Assembly (NCBI GenBank): GCA_025084515.1
Contig: JAJAGP010003188.1
Span: forward strand, 17,459-81,458
Direction: 5' to 3'
Length of the DNA: 64,000 nt
Origin: Ancistrus triradiatus
Taxonomy: Eukaryota; Chordata; Actinopteri; Siluriformes; Loricariidae
This document shows positions 11,071 through 22,939 of the stretch, piece after piece. How positions within the stretch are numbered: position 1 is the first letter of the stretch; the number at the start of each line of letters is the position of its first letter. Under the pieces are notes generated by a model, which was not told the origin of the DNA, did no database searches, and saw nothing but the letters and a program-made list of their open reading frames with translations. The translations under genes were made by a program, and so were the position numbers.

Positions 11071-11501
11071 ATGTGTCATGAACGGCAGACATCACTGTAA
11101 ATGAACGTTGGAATTTGTTTTCCATTGAAAACTGAGTGACATCTGTTTTCTCTTTTGAAACGCAACGAGTGAAAGTTCCTCCCTCCTGTATTCTCGCTGG
11201 TGCCGCTTAAATCATGTATCACCAGACAGAAATGGTTTGACATTGTGTGCGCAATGCATTGCGGGCAAGGTAGTGTCCGGCTGAGACTAGTTAACATACT
11301 GGCTAGTTAATAACATACTGGCTTCCGCACGACGTTACCCATGATGAATTGCAGCAGAGCGGGGTAGCCATAGCAACGCCGCGTACACAATTGCAGTGTC
11401 ATGAGCAAATGTCTACAATGAGCAGTTTCAAAGAACGTATAGTGATTTCTAGCTTGTAGTGTGAGAAAAAGTATTTATTTGATATCTCACGAAAAAAGTA
11501 A

Positions 11502-11671
11502 GATAAATTAATGTTTATAACAAATAATCAAATAACATATTCTCTTTATTTTTGTGTAGGAATTACACTCACCTTCGGGAACACTCACACACACAGACAC
11601 CTTCGTATCCCTCTGGTAGTGCATTTTAATCTTTTTTCAGGGACCTTGTGGGGTAGCAGCGCCTTAGGTCC
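11502..11671. repeat. 170-bp direct repeat, copy 2
   Basis: Second copy of the 10780-10948 unit, in the same orientation and separated from it by 553 bp. Confidence 0.9.
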
Positions 11672-11749
11672 TAGTTCGTCAAATTTCATTCCATTGTGAA
11701 TATGGAGACAGATAGCAGAGTTGAATAAGAGAGAATAAAAAAGAAAACC

Positions 11750-11924
11750 TATTTACATTTACAGCATTATCCAGAGCGACTTACAATTGATACAGTTTTA
11801 CAATCCAAGCAACTGTGGGTTAAGGGCCTTGCTCAAAGACCCAACAGTGGCAGCTTGGCAGAGGTGGGATTTGAACCCTGGATCTTCTGGTCCATAGTCC
11901 AGTACCTAGGCTACAGTCCCACAT
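11750..11924 (-). repeat. tRNA-derived SINE, copy 5
   Basis: Reverse orientation: 3' tail first (CAGAGCGACTTACAATTG), then CCAACAGTGGCAGCTTGGCAG and the inverted B box GGATTTGAACC. Confidence 0.85.
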
Positions 11925-11940
11925 GATTTTGTATAAATCT

Positions 11941-12128
11941 ACATTTACATTTACAGCATGTAGCAGACGCCCTTATCCAGAGCGACTTACAATTGGTACA
12001 GTCTTATAATCCAAGCTCCAAGGGTCTTGCTCAAGGACCCAACAGTGGCAGCTTGACGGGGTGGGATTTGACCCTGGATCTTCTGGTCCAGAGTCCAGTA
12101 CCTTAACCACTAGGCGACCAAAGTCCCA
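11941..12128 (-). repeat. tRNA-derived SINE, copy 6
   Basis: Reverse orientation and adjacent to copy 5, with tail CAGACGCCCTTATCCAGAGC, an inverted B-box region and the A box (CCTTAACCACTAGGCGACCA). Confidence 0.85.
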
Positions 12129-12279
12129 TATATACATATTTAAATTAATAAAGCATTTTTATTTTAGGGGTATAGCACCCCCTATAACAGGTCTAATGAA
12201 GTCAGTGAATCACATGACAATTTGAGTGACACACTGAATCTCTGACTTGGCCACTCAAGGACTCTCACATTCATTCACT

Positions 12280-12525
12280 CATTCATTTTCCTTTCCGCTT
12301 AATTCTTGTTCAGGGTCATGAAAAAACACAGGGCGACACAGGGCTCATGGCAGGAACAACCCTAGACAGGGCACCAAACCATTGTGGGGCACAAACACTC
12401 ACACACATAGTAAACCAGAGTAAACCCACGAGGACACGGGCAGCATATGCAAACTCCACAGAGAAAGGACCCTGTTCACTCCACTTGAGATCAAACCCAG
12501 GACTCAGAGTGTTTTGGAATCGGGA
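12280..12525. repeat. Dispersed unclassified repeat (family R)
   Basis: Carries GGGCACCAAACCATTGTGGGG-CACAAACACTCACACACA and ACGGGCAGCATATGCAAACTCCACA. Related segments are at 19875-20160, 21940-22115, 39700-39800 (inverted) and 48800-48960 (inverted). It explains a spurious 83-codon minus-strand frame. Confidence 0.6.
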
Positions 12526-12529
12526 AAGT

Positions 12530-12845
12530 GAACCCTGAAGAAAATCAGCCCCGAAACATACCACCACCCAACTTCACAGCAGGTATTGCTTTGATTTCAG
12601 TACAAAAAATCCCATCTTGGTCTCATCTGGCCATAAAACCTTTTACCAGGTGGTATCAGAATTGCAAACAAGACTCAACTGTGGGATTTTCAGAAGGACT
12701 TTTTGCCATTTGCTATAAAGACCAACTTTGTACACAGCTTCTGATACTGTTGTCACACACACAGACCGACCAACTATACACAACTTTATCCTTTTGAAAG
12801 CACTTTTTTGACCATGGTGAATTTTTTGCATTTCAATGCACTATT
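12530..12845 (-). mobile_element. Tc1/mariner-like remnant
   Basis: The text ACCACCCAACTTCACAGCAGGTAT followed by CATCTTGGTCTCATCTGGCCA is the antisense of a Tc1-like transposase catalytic region. It is truncated, frame-broken and without visible TIRs. Confidence 0.5.
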
Positions 12846-13289
12846 AGTAGTGGAATAGGAACAGTCAGTTTTATTCTGCAGTAATTAACGCCATTACCAT
12901 TGATGTGAGCTGGCACAAAGTAACCTGTGTAATATGAAAGGTGCTTGGTTGTACCTGAGTTAGTTTATAATGGCTAATTAAGGAGATAATGATTTTGACA
13001 GCATATGATGACCCTCTATAGCCCTTTATTTACATACATACCAATGGCAACTGGTGGGTTTTAAAGCACATCTGTTCACATGTGAATCCTTCCTATATAC
13101 CTCCAGTGGAGCTGCAATTAGATGCATTGCCTAACACATGCAATAAACAGGCTTCCTGTGTCGAGCAATCACCTGCGATACATACAAACAGGACATGTTA
13201 AATAGAGGTCCATCCGCTGTGCAGGCAGTGTGTTTCTAAAACTGTAGGAGGTGAGACCAGATGGCAATCAAACTTGTACTTGAATAGAT

Positions 13290-13329
<40 letters not shown>

Positions 13330-13844
13330 TGGTTTTGCCAAGTGCAACAGGATTTTATGAAACAATCCTCACCAAGTGAAGCCACAGGAGTCTGTCGCTG
13401 GTGATCCTCCTCCACTCATTCACTGCTCTCAGCGTCAGTGCTTCTGGTGAGAGCTTAGGATGACACGAGACTGCAACCACGAGTAACCTGCTGTTGCACT
13501 TTTGCCTTCTCTCACACCAAAACTACAGCAGAGAGTGTCCACACTTAAAGCAACTATCCAGGTGAACTGCTTTAACATGTGTGCAGTATCTTGTGAGCGT
13601 GTTCTGTGTGTGCTGTATGCATTGTATTGTATTTGTATACAACATTTGTACAATGTGAATTTGAATCAATGAAGTGATGTCTAGATCATATGAAATGGCA
13701 GATTTAGGGAAAATATTCTCAGGCGTGTAATATTCAAGTGCAAAAAATCAGGCTATGATGGCCATCAGGTTTTTCACTGAAACAGTGGATGGTTCTAAGA
13801 GGTCATTTGAACTGGTTTCTCATTCGGTCGCTGTTCAAATTTCA
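12846..13844. other. 5' flank of ghrh
   Basis: No coding exon was recognised. A (GA)n tract lies at 13291-13326. The acceptor TTTCAG at 13839-13844, just before the first coding exon, suggests a non-coding exon further upstream in this interval. I could not locate it. Confidence 0.4.
13291..13326. repeat. (GA)n microsatellite
   Basis: About 18 GA units, upstream of ghrh. Confidence 0.95.
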
Positions 13845-13856
13845 GGAGCAGTCAGG

Positions 13857-14341
13857 ATGAAAGTGAGAGCTGTAGTGTTGGCACTCTGCTGGATGTTGGT
13901 GCCCGTACCATGCATGTCACTGTATCCATCACTACAGTAAGAAAATATATTTTACTTGTCAATAGTGTAATTTTAGACATACTGGGTTGTCTTGCTTGTG
14001 ATTTTAATTGTTTCAAACCTTAAACCTCAGACCTATAAAGCTGAAATGTGATGAAATTGAAATTTTTTTCAGCTATTGTATATCGTGTAATGTTGTATAT
14101 TTTACATCTGTATGTTATCATTCCTATAGTTATTTTACAGATCTGTTTTCTAATTTTTTTTATTATTTGCACCATTGGATAGAAAATACAGTAATAGAGA
14201 GTGCACATTATGATATACTTATATAGACACAACACACACACACAGAAACACACACACCACAACACACACACACACGACACCACACACATACACCAATATA
14301 TATATATATATATATATAGATATATATATATATTATAACAC

Positions 14342-14382
<41 letters not shown>

Positions 14383-17300
14383 CACACACACACACACATA
14401 TATACATACATACAAATAATAGTGGGGCAAAAAAGTATTTAGTCATCCACTTGATTGTGCAAGTTCTCCGACTTAGAAAGATGAGAGAGGTCTGTAATTT
14501 TCATCATAGCTACACTTCAACTATGAGAGACAAAATGAGGGAAAAAATCCAGGAAATCACATTGTAGGACTTTTAAACGGATTTAATTGTAAATCATGGT
14601 GGAAAACAAGTATTTGGTCACCCAAAAAACAAGCAAGATTTCTGGCTCCCACAGACTTGTAACTTCTTCTTTAAGAAGCTCTTCTGTCCTCCACTTGTTA
14701 CCTGTATTAATGGCACCTGTTTGACCTTGTTATCTGCATTAAAAGACACCTGTCCACAGCCTCAAACAGTCAGACTCCAAACTCAACCATGGCCAAGACC
14801 AAAGAGCTGTCGAAGGACACCAGGAAGAAAATTGTAGACCTGCACCCAGGCTGGAAGAGTGAATCTACAATAGGGCAAGCAGGTTGGGTGTGAATAAATC
14901 AACTGTGGGAGCAATTGTAGAAAAAATGGAAGACATACAAGACCATTGATAATTTTCCCTCGATCTGGGGCTCCACGCAAGATCTCATCCCGTGGGGTCA
15001 AAATGATCATGAGAACGGTGAGCAAAAATCCCAGAACCTACACGGAGGGACCTGATGAATGACCTGCAGAGAGCTGGGACCAAAGTAAGAAAGGCTAGAC
15101 ACACTACACCGAGAGGGGACTCAGATCCTGCAGTGCCAGGCGTTGCCCCCTGCTTAAGCCAGACATGTCCAGGCCCGTCTGAAGAATTTGCCAGAGAGCA
15201 TATGGATGATCCAGAGAAGGGGATTGGGAGAATATCATGTGGTCAGATGCAACCAAAATTAGAACTTCTTGGAAAAAAACTCAACTCGTTGTGTTTGGAG
15301 GAAGAAGGATGCTGAGTTTGCATCCCAAGAACACCCACACCCTACTGTGAAGCATGGGGGTGGAAACATCATGCTTTGGGGGCTGTTTTTCTGCAGAGGG
15401 ACAGGACGACTGATCCATGTTAAGGGAAGAATGAACGGGGCCCATGTATCATGAGATTTTTAAGCCAAAACTCCTTCCATCAGTGAGAGGCATTGAAGAT
15501 GGAACATGGCTGGGTCTCCAGCTTGACAATGATCCCAAACACAACCGCTCGGGCAACGGAAGGAGTGGCTCCATAAAAAGCATTTCAAGGGTCTGGGAGT
15601 GGCCTAGCCAGTCTCCAGACCTCAACCCCATAGAAAATGTGTGGAGGGAGTTGAAAAGTCCGTGTTGCCCCAAAACATCACTGCTCTAGAGGAGATCTGC
15701 ATGGAGGAATGGGCCAAAATACCACCTACAGTGTGTTGCCAACCTGGTGAAGACTTACAGGAAATGTTTGACCTCTGTCATTGCCAACAAAGGTTATGTT
15801 AGAAATACAAAGTATTGACCTGAACCAAAATTTATTGACCAAATACTTATTTTCCACCATAATTTACAATTAAATTCTTTAAAATCCTACAATGTGATTT
15901 CCTGTTTTGTTTTTCTCATTTTGTCTCTTCATAGTTGAAGTGTAGCTATGATGAAAATTAACAGACCTCTCTCATCTTTCTAAGTAGGAGAACTTGCACA
16001 ATCAGTGTCTGACTAAATACTTTTTGCCCCCACTGTATATGTATGTGTGTATATTATATATATATATATATATATAATATGATAATATAATATTATATTA
16101 AACTATATATATAATAATATATATAATATTTTATATAAATAAATACAATATAATCTTATAATATTACCATAATATTATAATGAATTCTAATTATGTATTT
16201 AAATAATATGCATTCTCATATTCTCAAATAAATAATGCATTCTCATAAAATCTTTAAAAGTTGCAATTGCAAAATTTTATGACATATCAAATAAAATGTG
16301 TAGAAATTATCGCCTTTTTTATTTGCCAAATAGTTTTTAATGTACAAAGTTCTTCTTACATATTTGCATTTATTAATTTAGCAGGCGCCCTTCATACAAC
16401 CTTACAACTCGAGCAAATGTGGGCTAAGGGTCTTGCTCAAAGGCTCAATAATGGCTGTTTGGCAGAGGTGGGATTTGAACCATGGACCTTCTGGTCCACA
16501 GTCCCACACTTGTAGGGCAGTGCTTTAAAAAGTGCACAATACTGTTGTTCACTGCTGCACCTTGTAGAGGGATGGATCAAGAGCACTGTTTGTCTATATA
16601 TGTGAGAGACAGCTTTGAACAAATAATGAAATTGTTTGATAGTTTGATAACGAATTGATAGACTGTTCAAGAAAGAATGTCTGATAATGAATTCTAAAGG
16701 GAAGAATGAGAAAGAAAGCAGAAATGGTTGCGTCTAGGAAACTAAGAAAGAGAGTCAAACTGAAAGCCAAAAGGTTTAAAGGAGCAAAGGAGGGAGCAGA
16801 TTGTAAATGAAAGAGATAAATAAGAAAATAAGATTATGGTTAAGAGGTGAAACAGGTAGAGATAACAAAGGGAGGGATTTGTACTTAAAGCAAGACAAAC
16901 AGAAAGTAGTTAACTGACAAAAGTCAAATAATTATTTAAGTTGTAAACTGAAGAGTGTTGAAACAAATCCTATGTATGTTTAAAACTGAAGTGAAATAAG
17001 TAGCCATTCCTTTGCTCCCGATTTCTGCCCAAGCATGGCAGTTGGTAACACAACCACTTCTTGACAAAGTCTGAATAGTTTTTAATTTTGGACTTAATTC
17101 AGTAATTTTCAATGTATTGCTCACACACATGCACATCTGTGAAAGTGCATCAGTCGAAGGTTTGCATCTAGGGGTCTTACTGTATTATATTTTATAAATT
17201 AAAAATCTAAATCGCACTACACTGGCCACACTAAACCCTAGCCATATAACACGGACATGGGTTTTACTGCAGCATAAGCATACACGACATGTGCTTTATC

Positions 17301-20300
17301 CTACATTTGAATGTTCACCTCAGCTGAAAGGGACCTAATTACTGCTATGTGGCTCATTTTGCACACTCATGTTGTTGCACTTTTTACTCTCCCATCCCCA
17401 AATCCCCAGCATCCCTTAGACAATAGGATAAAAATAAAATAGGAACAGCGGACAAAGCCTTGTTCCCTCTTACAGGCTGAAGTGAAGCTTGAGTGCTGCT
17501 ATACAGCGTCTCGCATAGGTCAACACACTTGACAGGGGCAACTCTCCTATTTTGTTGTGTTTCCTTTATTAAAGGTGCTGTTGGTCTTTTTTCATTGTTG
17601 CATGCATGTCATGGTTGAGTTTCCCTCTTGCAAAGTCAGACTGGAAGTCAGAGTAATTAATCGGATGTATTTGCATGAGCATATACAGCATTGCACTGCA
17701 GAATGAAAGCACAGTTAGTTCTCGTGATGTATGCAATTTAAGCAGTAATACACGGGAGGGACTGCTTTAACGTGAGATATTGGCACGGGTGCATCACAAC
17801 CGCATCACACCTGTGCCAGTATCTCACGTTAAAGCACAACCTCACATTAAAACGCACTACAGGCTGATCCAACTTTGGTGTAATGTCCTTAAAACAAGTC
17901 AAAATGAGGCTCAGTATTGTGTGTGGCCTCCACGTGCCTGTATGACCTCCCTACAACGCCTGGGCAGGCTCCTGATGAGGTGGCGGATGGTCTCCTGAGG
18001 GTCTCCTCCCAGACCTGGACTAAAGCATCCACCAACTCCTGGACAGTCTGTGGTGCAACGTGACGTTGGTGGATGGAGCGAGACATGATGTCCCAGATGT
18101 GCTCAATCGGATTCAGGTCTGGGGAACGGGCGGGCCAGTCCATAGCTTCAATGCCTTCATCTTGCAGGAACTGCTGACACACTCCAGCCACATGAGGTCT
18201 AGCATTCTCCTGCATTAGGAGGAACCCAGGACCAACCGCACCAGCATATGGTCTCACAAGGGGTCTGAGGATCTCATCTCGGTACCTAATGGCAGTCAGA
18301 CTACGTCTGGCGAGCACATGAAGGGCTGTGCGCCCTCCAAAGAAATGCCACCCCACACCATTACTGACCCACTGCCAGACCGGTCACGCTGAAGGATGTT
18401 GCAGGCAGCAGATCGCTTTCCACGGCGTCTCCAGACTCTGTCACGTCTGTCACATGTGCTCAGTGTGAACCTGCTTTCATCTGTGAAGAGCACAGGGCGC
18501 CAGTGGCGAATTTACCAATTTTGGTGTTCTCTGGCAAATGGCCAAGCGTCCTGCACGTTGTTGGGCTGTGAGCACAACCCCCACCTGTGGACGTCCAGCC
18601 CTCATACCATCCTCATGGAGTCGGTTTCTAACCGTTTCTGCAGACACATGCACATTTGTGGCCTGCTGGAGGTCATTTTGCAGGGCTCTGGCAGTGCTCC
18701 TCCTGTTCCTCCTTGCACAAAGGCGGAGGTAGCGGTCCTGCTGCTGGGTTGTTGCCCTCCTACAGCCTCCTCCATGTCTCCTGGTGTACTGGCCTGACTA
18801 CTGGTAGCGCCTCCAGCCTCTGGACACTACGCTGACAGACACAGCAAACCTTCTTGCCACAGCTTGCATTGATGTGCCATCATGGATGAGCTGCACTACC
18901 TGAGCCACTTGTGTGGGTTGTAGAGTCCGTCTCATGCTACCACGAGTGTGAAAGCACCACCAATATTCAAAAGGGATCAAAACATCAGCCAGAAAGCATA
19001 GGTACTGAGAAGTAGTCTGTGGTACCCACCTGCAGAACCACTCCTTTATTGAGTGTGTCTTGCTAATTGCCAATGATTTCCACCTGTTGTCTATTCCATT
19101 TGCACAACAGCATGTGAAATTGATTGTCAATCAGTGTTGCTTCCTAAGTGGACAGTTTGGTTTCACAGAAGTTTGATTTTACTTGGAGATATATTGTGTT
19201 GTTTTAAGTGGTTCCTTTATTTTTTTTAGCAGTGTAATAATCCGATCATAGTCGGATTTCTGCAGTTATCTGATTATTCATGTGGTCATGTATACAGCAT
19301 ACTTCTATCTATAAATCAGGTTAAGAAATCTGACAGAAAAATATGGTTTTTACTCCAGTAATCAGATTTCTATTTGTATACCAGATTTGTATACCAGTTA
19401 CCCGATTATAATCGGTATATTCAGTCTGGGCATGTGCACGAGCGTTACCCCATGGTTGTCAGGTCCACATATTTATCAAGACTTGGCTTTATTTAGACTC
19501 TTGTACTATTGTCATTTAGTGTTTTTTTTTCTCGCTGGATCTGGCAACCTCGGAATTAAACTCACCACAGAATTAAAGGCAGCGAAATGGCTATTAAACA
19601 CTTTGTGGAGACTCTGAAACGCAGCATATAGCTACATGAGAAAATTAATCATTTGATTATTCAATATTAAAGTTCTTAGTTTATGTCAAGTATTTCCTTG
19701 AGATCTTTCCTTGAGAAGTCTGTGACCAACTGTCTAAGTAGTGACCAACTGTATCTTCAGCCAGGTGCAAACACTCAACATTTTTTTCCATAAAAACATT
19801 TCTGTGGATCTTTCAGTTCCATCATATGTTTGTTCGATAAAATACTACAAGTCATTCACTCTCCATACCTGCTTAATCCAGTTCTGGGTTGCAGGGAGCC
19901 AGGGCCTGTCTGGTAGCACAGGGACAAGGCTGGAACTAATCCTGTACGGGGCACCAACACACACACTCACACACACACACACACACACACAAACTGGGAT
20001 GCTTTATAAACACCAACTGTCCTAATGCATGTCTTTGGAATGTGGGAGGGAACTGGAATAACAGGAGGAATCCCACACAGACACAAGGAGAACATGCAAA
20101 GTCCACACAGGCAGCATACAGGCCAGGACTTGAACCCAGGTCAGGTGACAACGCTAACCTACCATGCCACTCAAAAATGGTCCCAGAATGAAAGATTTTT
20201 ATCCAACTTGTTAAAAGACAAAACATTTAGCATTCAAATAAAGTGTTGTTTGTTTTTCCTTTTAGGATGTTCAATTCATCCAGCTTCAAGTCAAGTCAAC

Positions 20301-22846
20301 ATTCAGTGTTGACATGTTGCAACAGTGGCGTCCTATTACAGTACCACACTCATATGCAGTGATCTCTGAAGAACAACCCATTCTCATATAAATGTTTGTA
20401 AAGGCAGACTGCATGGCTAGGTGTTTGATTAGAGTGATCCAATACTTCTGTCCATATACTGCAAGTCTAGTTAACTAAATAAGTACAGTGGTTACATAAC
20501 GTAATACTATAAATAGTCTCAACGCTCAAAATATGTTGTCGGTTGCTTTCTTTCCCTGTGTATTGCAACCTTCCTGGCCTAATCTACTCTCATGTTAATT
20601 TACAGAACCTTGTGAACTGCTTCTAGATAAGTTGAAGTTACGACAATACTAATTAGATAAGTATTTTCATACAGTGCTGCATTCTTTCCTAGGTTTGGTC
20701 AGAGAGCGACTGCAATTTTGATGAGCTCCTCTGTGGAAGATCCCCTGCAACTGCCCACAGACTATAGAACTGCCCAGAGTCAGCACGTTGAGTTCAGGTC
20801 AGTCTCCATGCATCTAACAAAAATATGTAACAAGATTCTATCTGGCTTAAAGGTATCCCTGTAATAAAATGTGAGCCAAATAACGTCGGGTATGAAGAAC
20901 GTAACTTTCATTCTACTCAAATAATTGACTGAGTTTCACAAAACATGCCTATATGGTAGGGGTGTAATGATACGATCTGCTCACGATTTGATTCACGATA
21001 TTAAGTTCATGATTCAATTTTCCATTCTATTTCTGAAGGCTAAACAATGCAAAACAACATACAGTGGTACCTCGGTTCTCGACCACCTCGGAACTTGTCG
21101 AATTTGGTTCTCTACACATTTTGACCAGAACAATTTGTCTCAGTTCTCATCACTTGTTCAGTACTCAGCCCACTGGCTTAAACCTGTATGTGTCAAGCCA
21201 CGTGACTCGTTTCAGTCACGATTCAGTACACAGTGATTCAGATTCACAATAGCCCGTGCTCAGTGAAGAATCCTCGCTGTGTTTATTGTGTTTTTCTTTA
21301 TTTTAAATTACATGAGATTAACACTTGATTATGAAATAAATTTTGTGTTAATGATTTTGGCCAACTGTAGGTTAATATAAATGTTTTAAACATTACCTTA
21401 CTTGTCATTACTGATCATAGACTGCTCTACCAAACACTTGTTAAACTCCTCAGTTTATGATACATTTAACTTCTGATGGATTTGTGACCTGTACAATACA
21501 ACTCCATTACTGCATATAATGCCTTATACAGTGTGGATTTTCTGAGGATCTGGAACTGATTCATTCAAAAAGTTGCTTGGTACTCGTCGTTTTCGGTTCT
21601 CGACAAGCCTTCTGGAACAAATTAATGACGAGGTACCACTGTATATAAGTTTTATACAAAGAAAGTGACCAATGAAATTGCTCTAAATATAAATTACTAC
21701 TCACAGAACAAACAAGCTCACTGTTTCCATTGTAGAACGGAGGATATGCTACATATGACATATGATTGCACCCTCTGGTGTTCAAAAAATGCAATTACAT
21801 TAGATGTCAAACAGAACACAACGTACATCATCACATTTTTGCATCTCGTCACGATGTAACGTTACACCCTTGCTCCGAGGCCAAAAGTATGCAGACATCC
21901 CTTTTAATGAAGAAGATTCAGGGTGAGGGAACCGGGGTCTAACTGAGAGCAGAGGCCACAAAGGCGGGAACCAACCCTAGACAGAGCGCCAATCCATCAC
22001 ATTTCATATGCTCTCACACTCACATTTGGGATCAAACTCCACACAGATGAAATCTCAGAATGAAATCAGGATTCTCTGGAGCTGTGAGGTCACAGCGCTA
22101 CCTACCGTATAGGGCTGGTTAATACCTTGTGCTGCCGGTTAGGCCCCAGCACAAATCTGAATTGAATTAATGGAAAGTTATGGAATATGAGTAATTAATT
22201 CAAGTCAGTTCATTAACTCTCTGGCCTGCCCTAAAAAAAAGAAACAGTTTACCAACACTGACGGCTGGCTTGCACGAACCCATCAGACAGCTTTGAGAAT
22301 TAGAAGGCCCAATGCAAGCCAGAGCATATTATACAACATCAGCACCAACCTCACAGTCATGTTCCAAAAACTTAAAGAACACATTTACATTAGATCTTCA
22401 GCCCCATCTTAAAACGATGCATCAAATCAGCTACAGTGACAATCCTGACTTGAACCAGTTCGTTTCATTATCATTTCTATATTCAGGTCTGGAAGACATG
22501 CTGATGCCATCTTCACCAACAGCTACCGAAAAGTTCTCGGCCAAATATCAGCCAGAAAATTCCTCCAGACAATCTCAGGGAAAAGAAATGGGTAAAGCAC
22601 GTTGTTTTCTATCAGGCACTTTTGCCCAAAATGACTTAAGTGAATCAAGTCTAATCTGAGCATATGGCGAACAAAAGATTTGGTCAGCAGCCTCCGCCCT
22701 ACATCTATTTACCTCAGATGCAACAGACATGTGTATACACTATAGCTTTTTTCCATGACTTATTTTAATTTTATATAATGTAGAATTACACTACTGCTAA
22801 AATAAATATATCTGGAGGAACAGTGCAATACTTATGTAGACGTGTG

Positions 22847-22939
<93 letters not shown>

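Noticed and set aside
10780..11671. Direct repeats considered as LTRs of a retrotransposon
   Set aside because: The repeats do not begin TG or end CA, and the 553-bp interior has no primer-binding site, polypurine tract or coding trace.
14020..14430. 136-codon minus-strand Tyr/Val/Cys-rich frame
   Set aside because: It is a translation of a TA/CA microsatellite.
20241..20350. Possible extra ghrh exon after TTTTAG at 20265
   Set aside because: The frame it opens does not connect in phase to the signal-peptide exon and the 20693 exon, which join each other exactly.
22312..22659. 115-codon plus-strand frame over the ghrh hormone exon
   Set aside because: It is frame-shifted relative to the hormone, which is read between the splice sites at 22487 and 22591.
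22846..22936. Regular TA tract considered as a structured array
   Set aside because: It is a simple dinucleotide repeat, with no spacers, so not a CRISPR-like array. No other regular repeat-spacer pattern was found.
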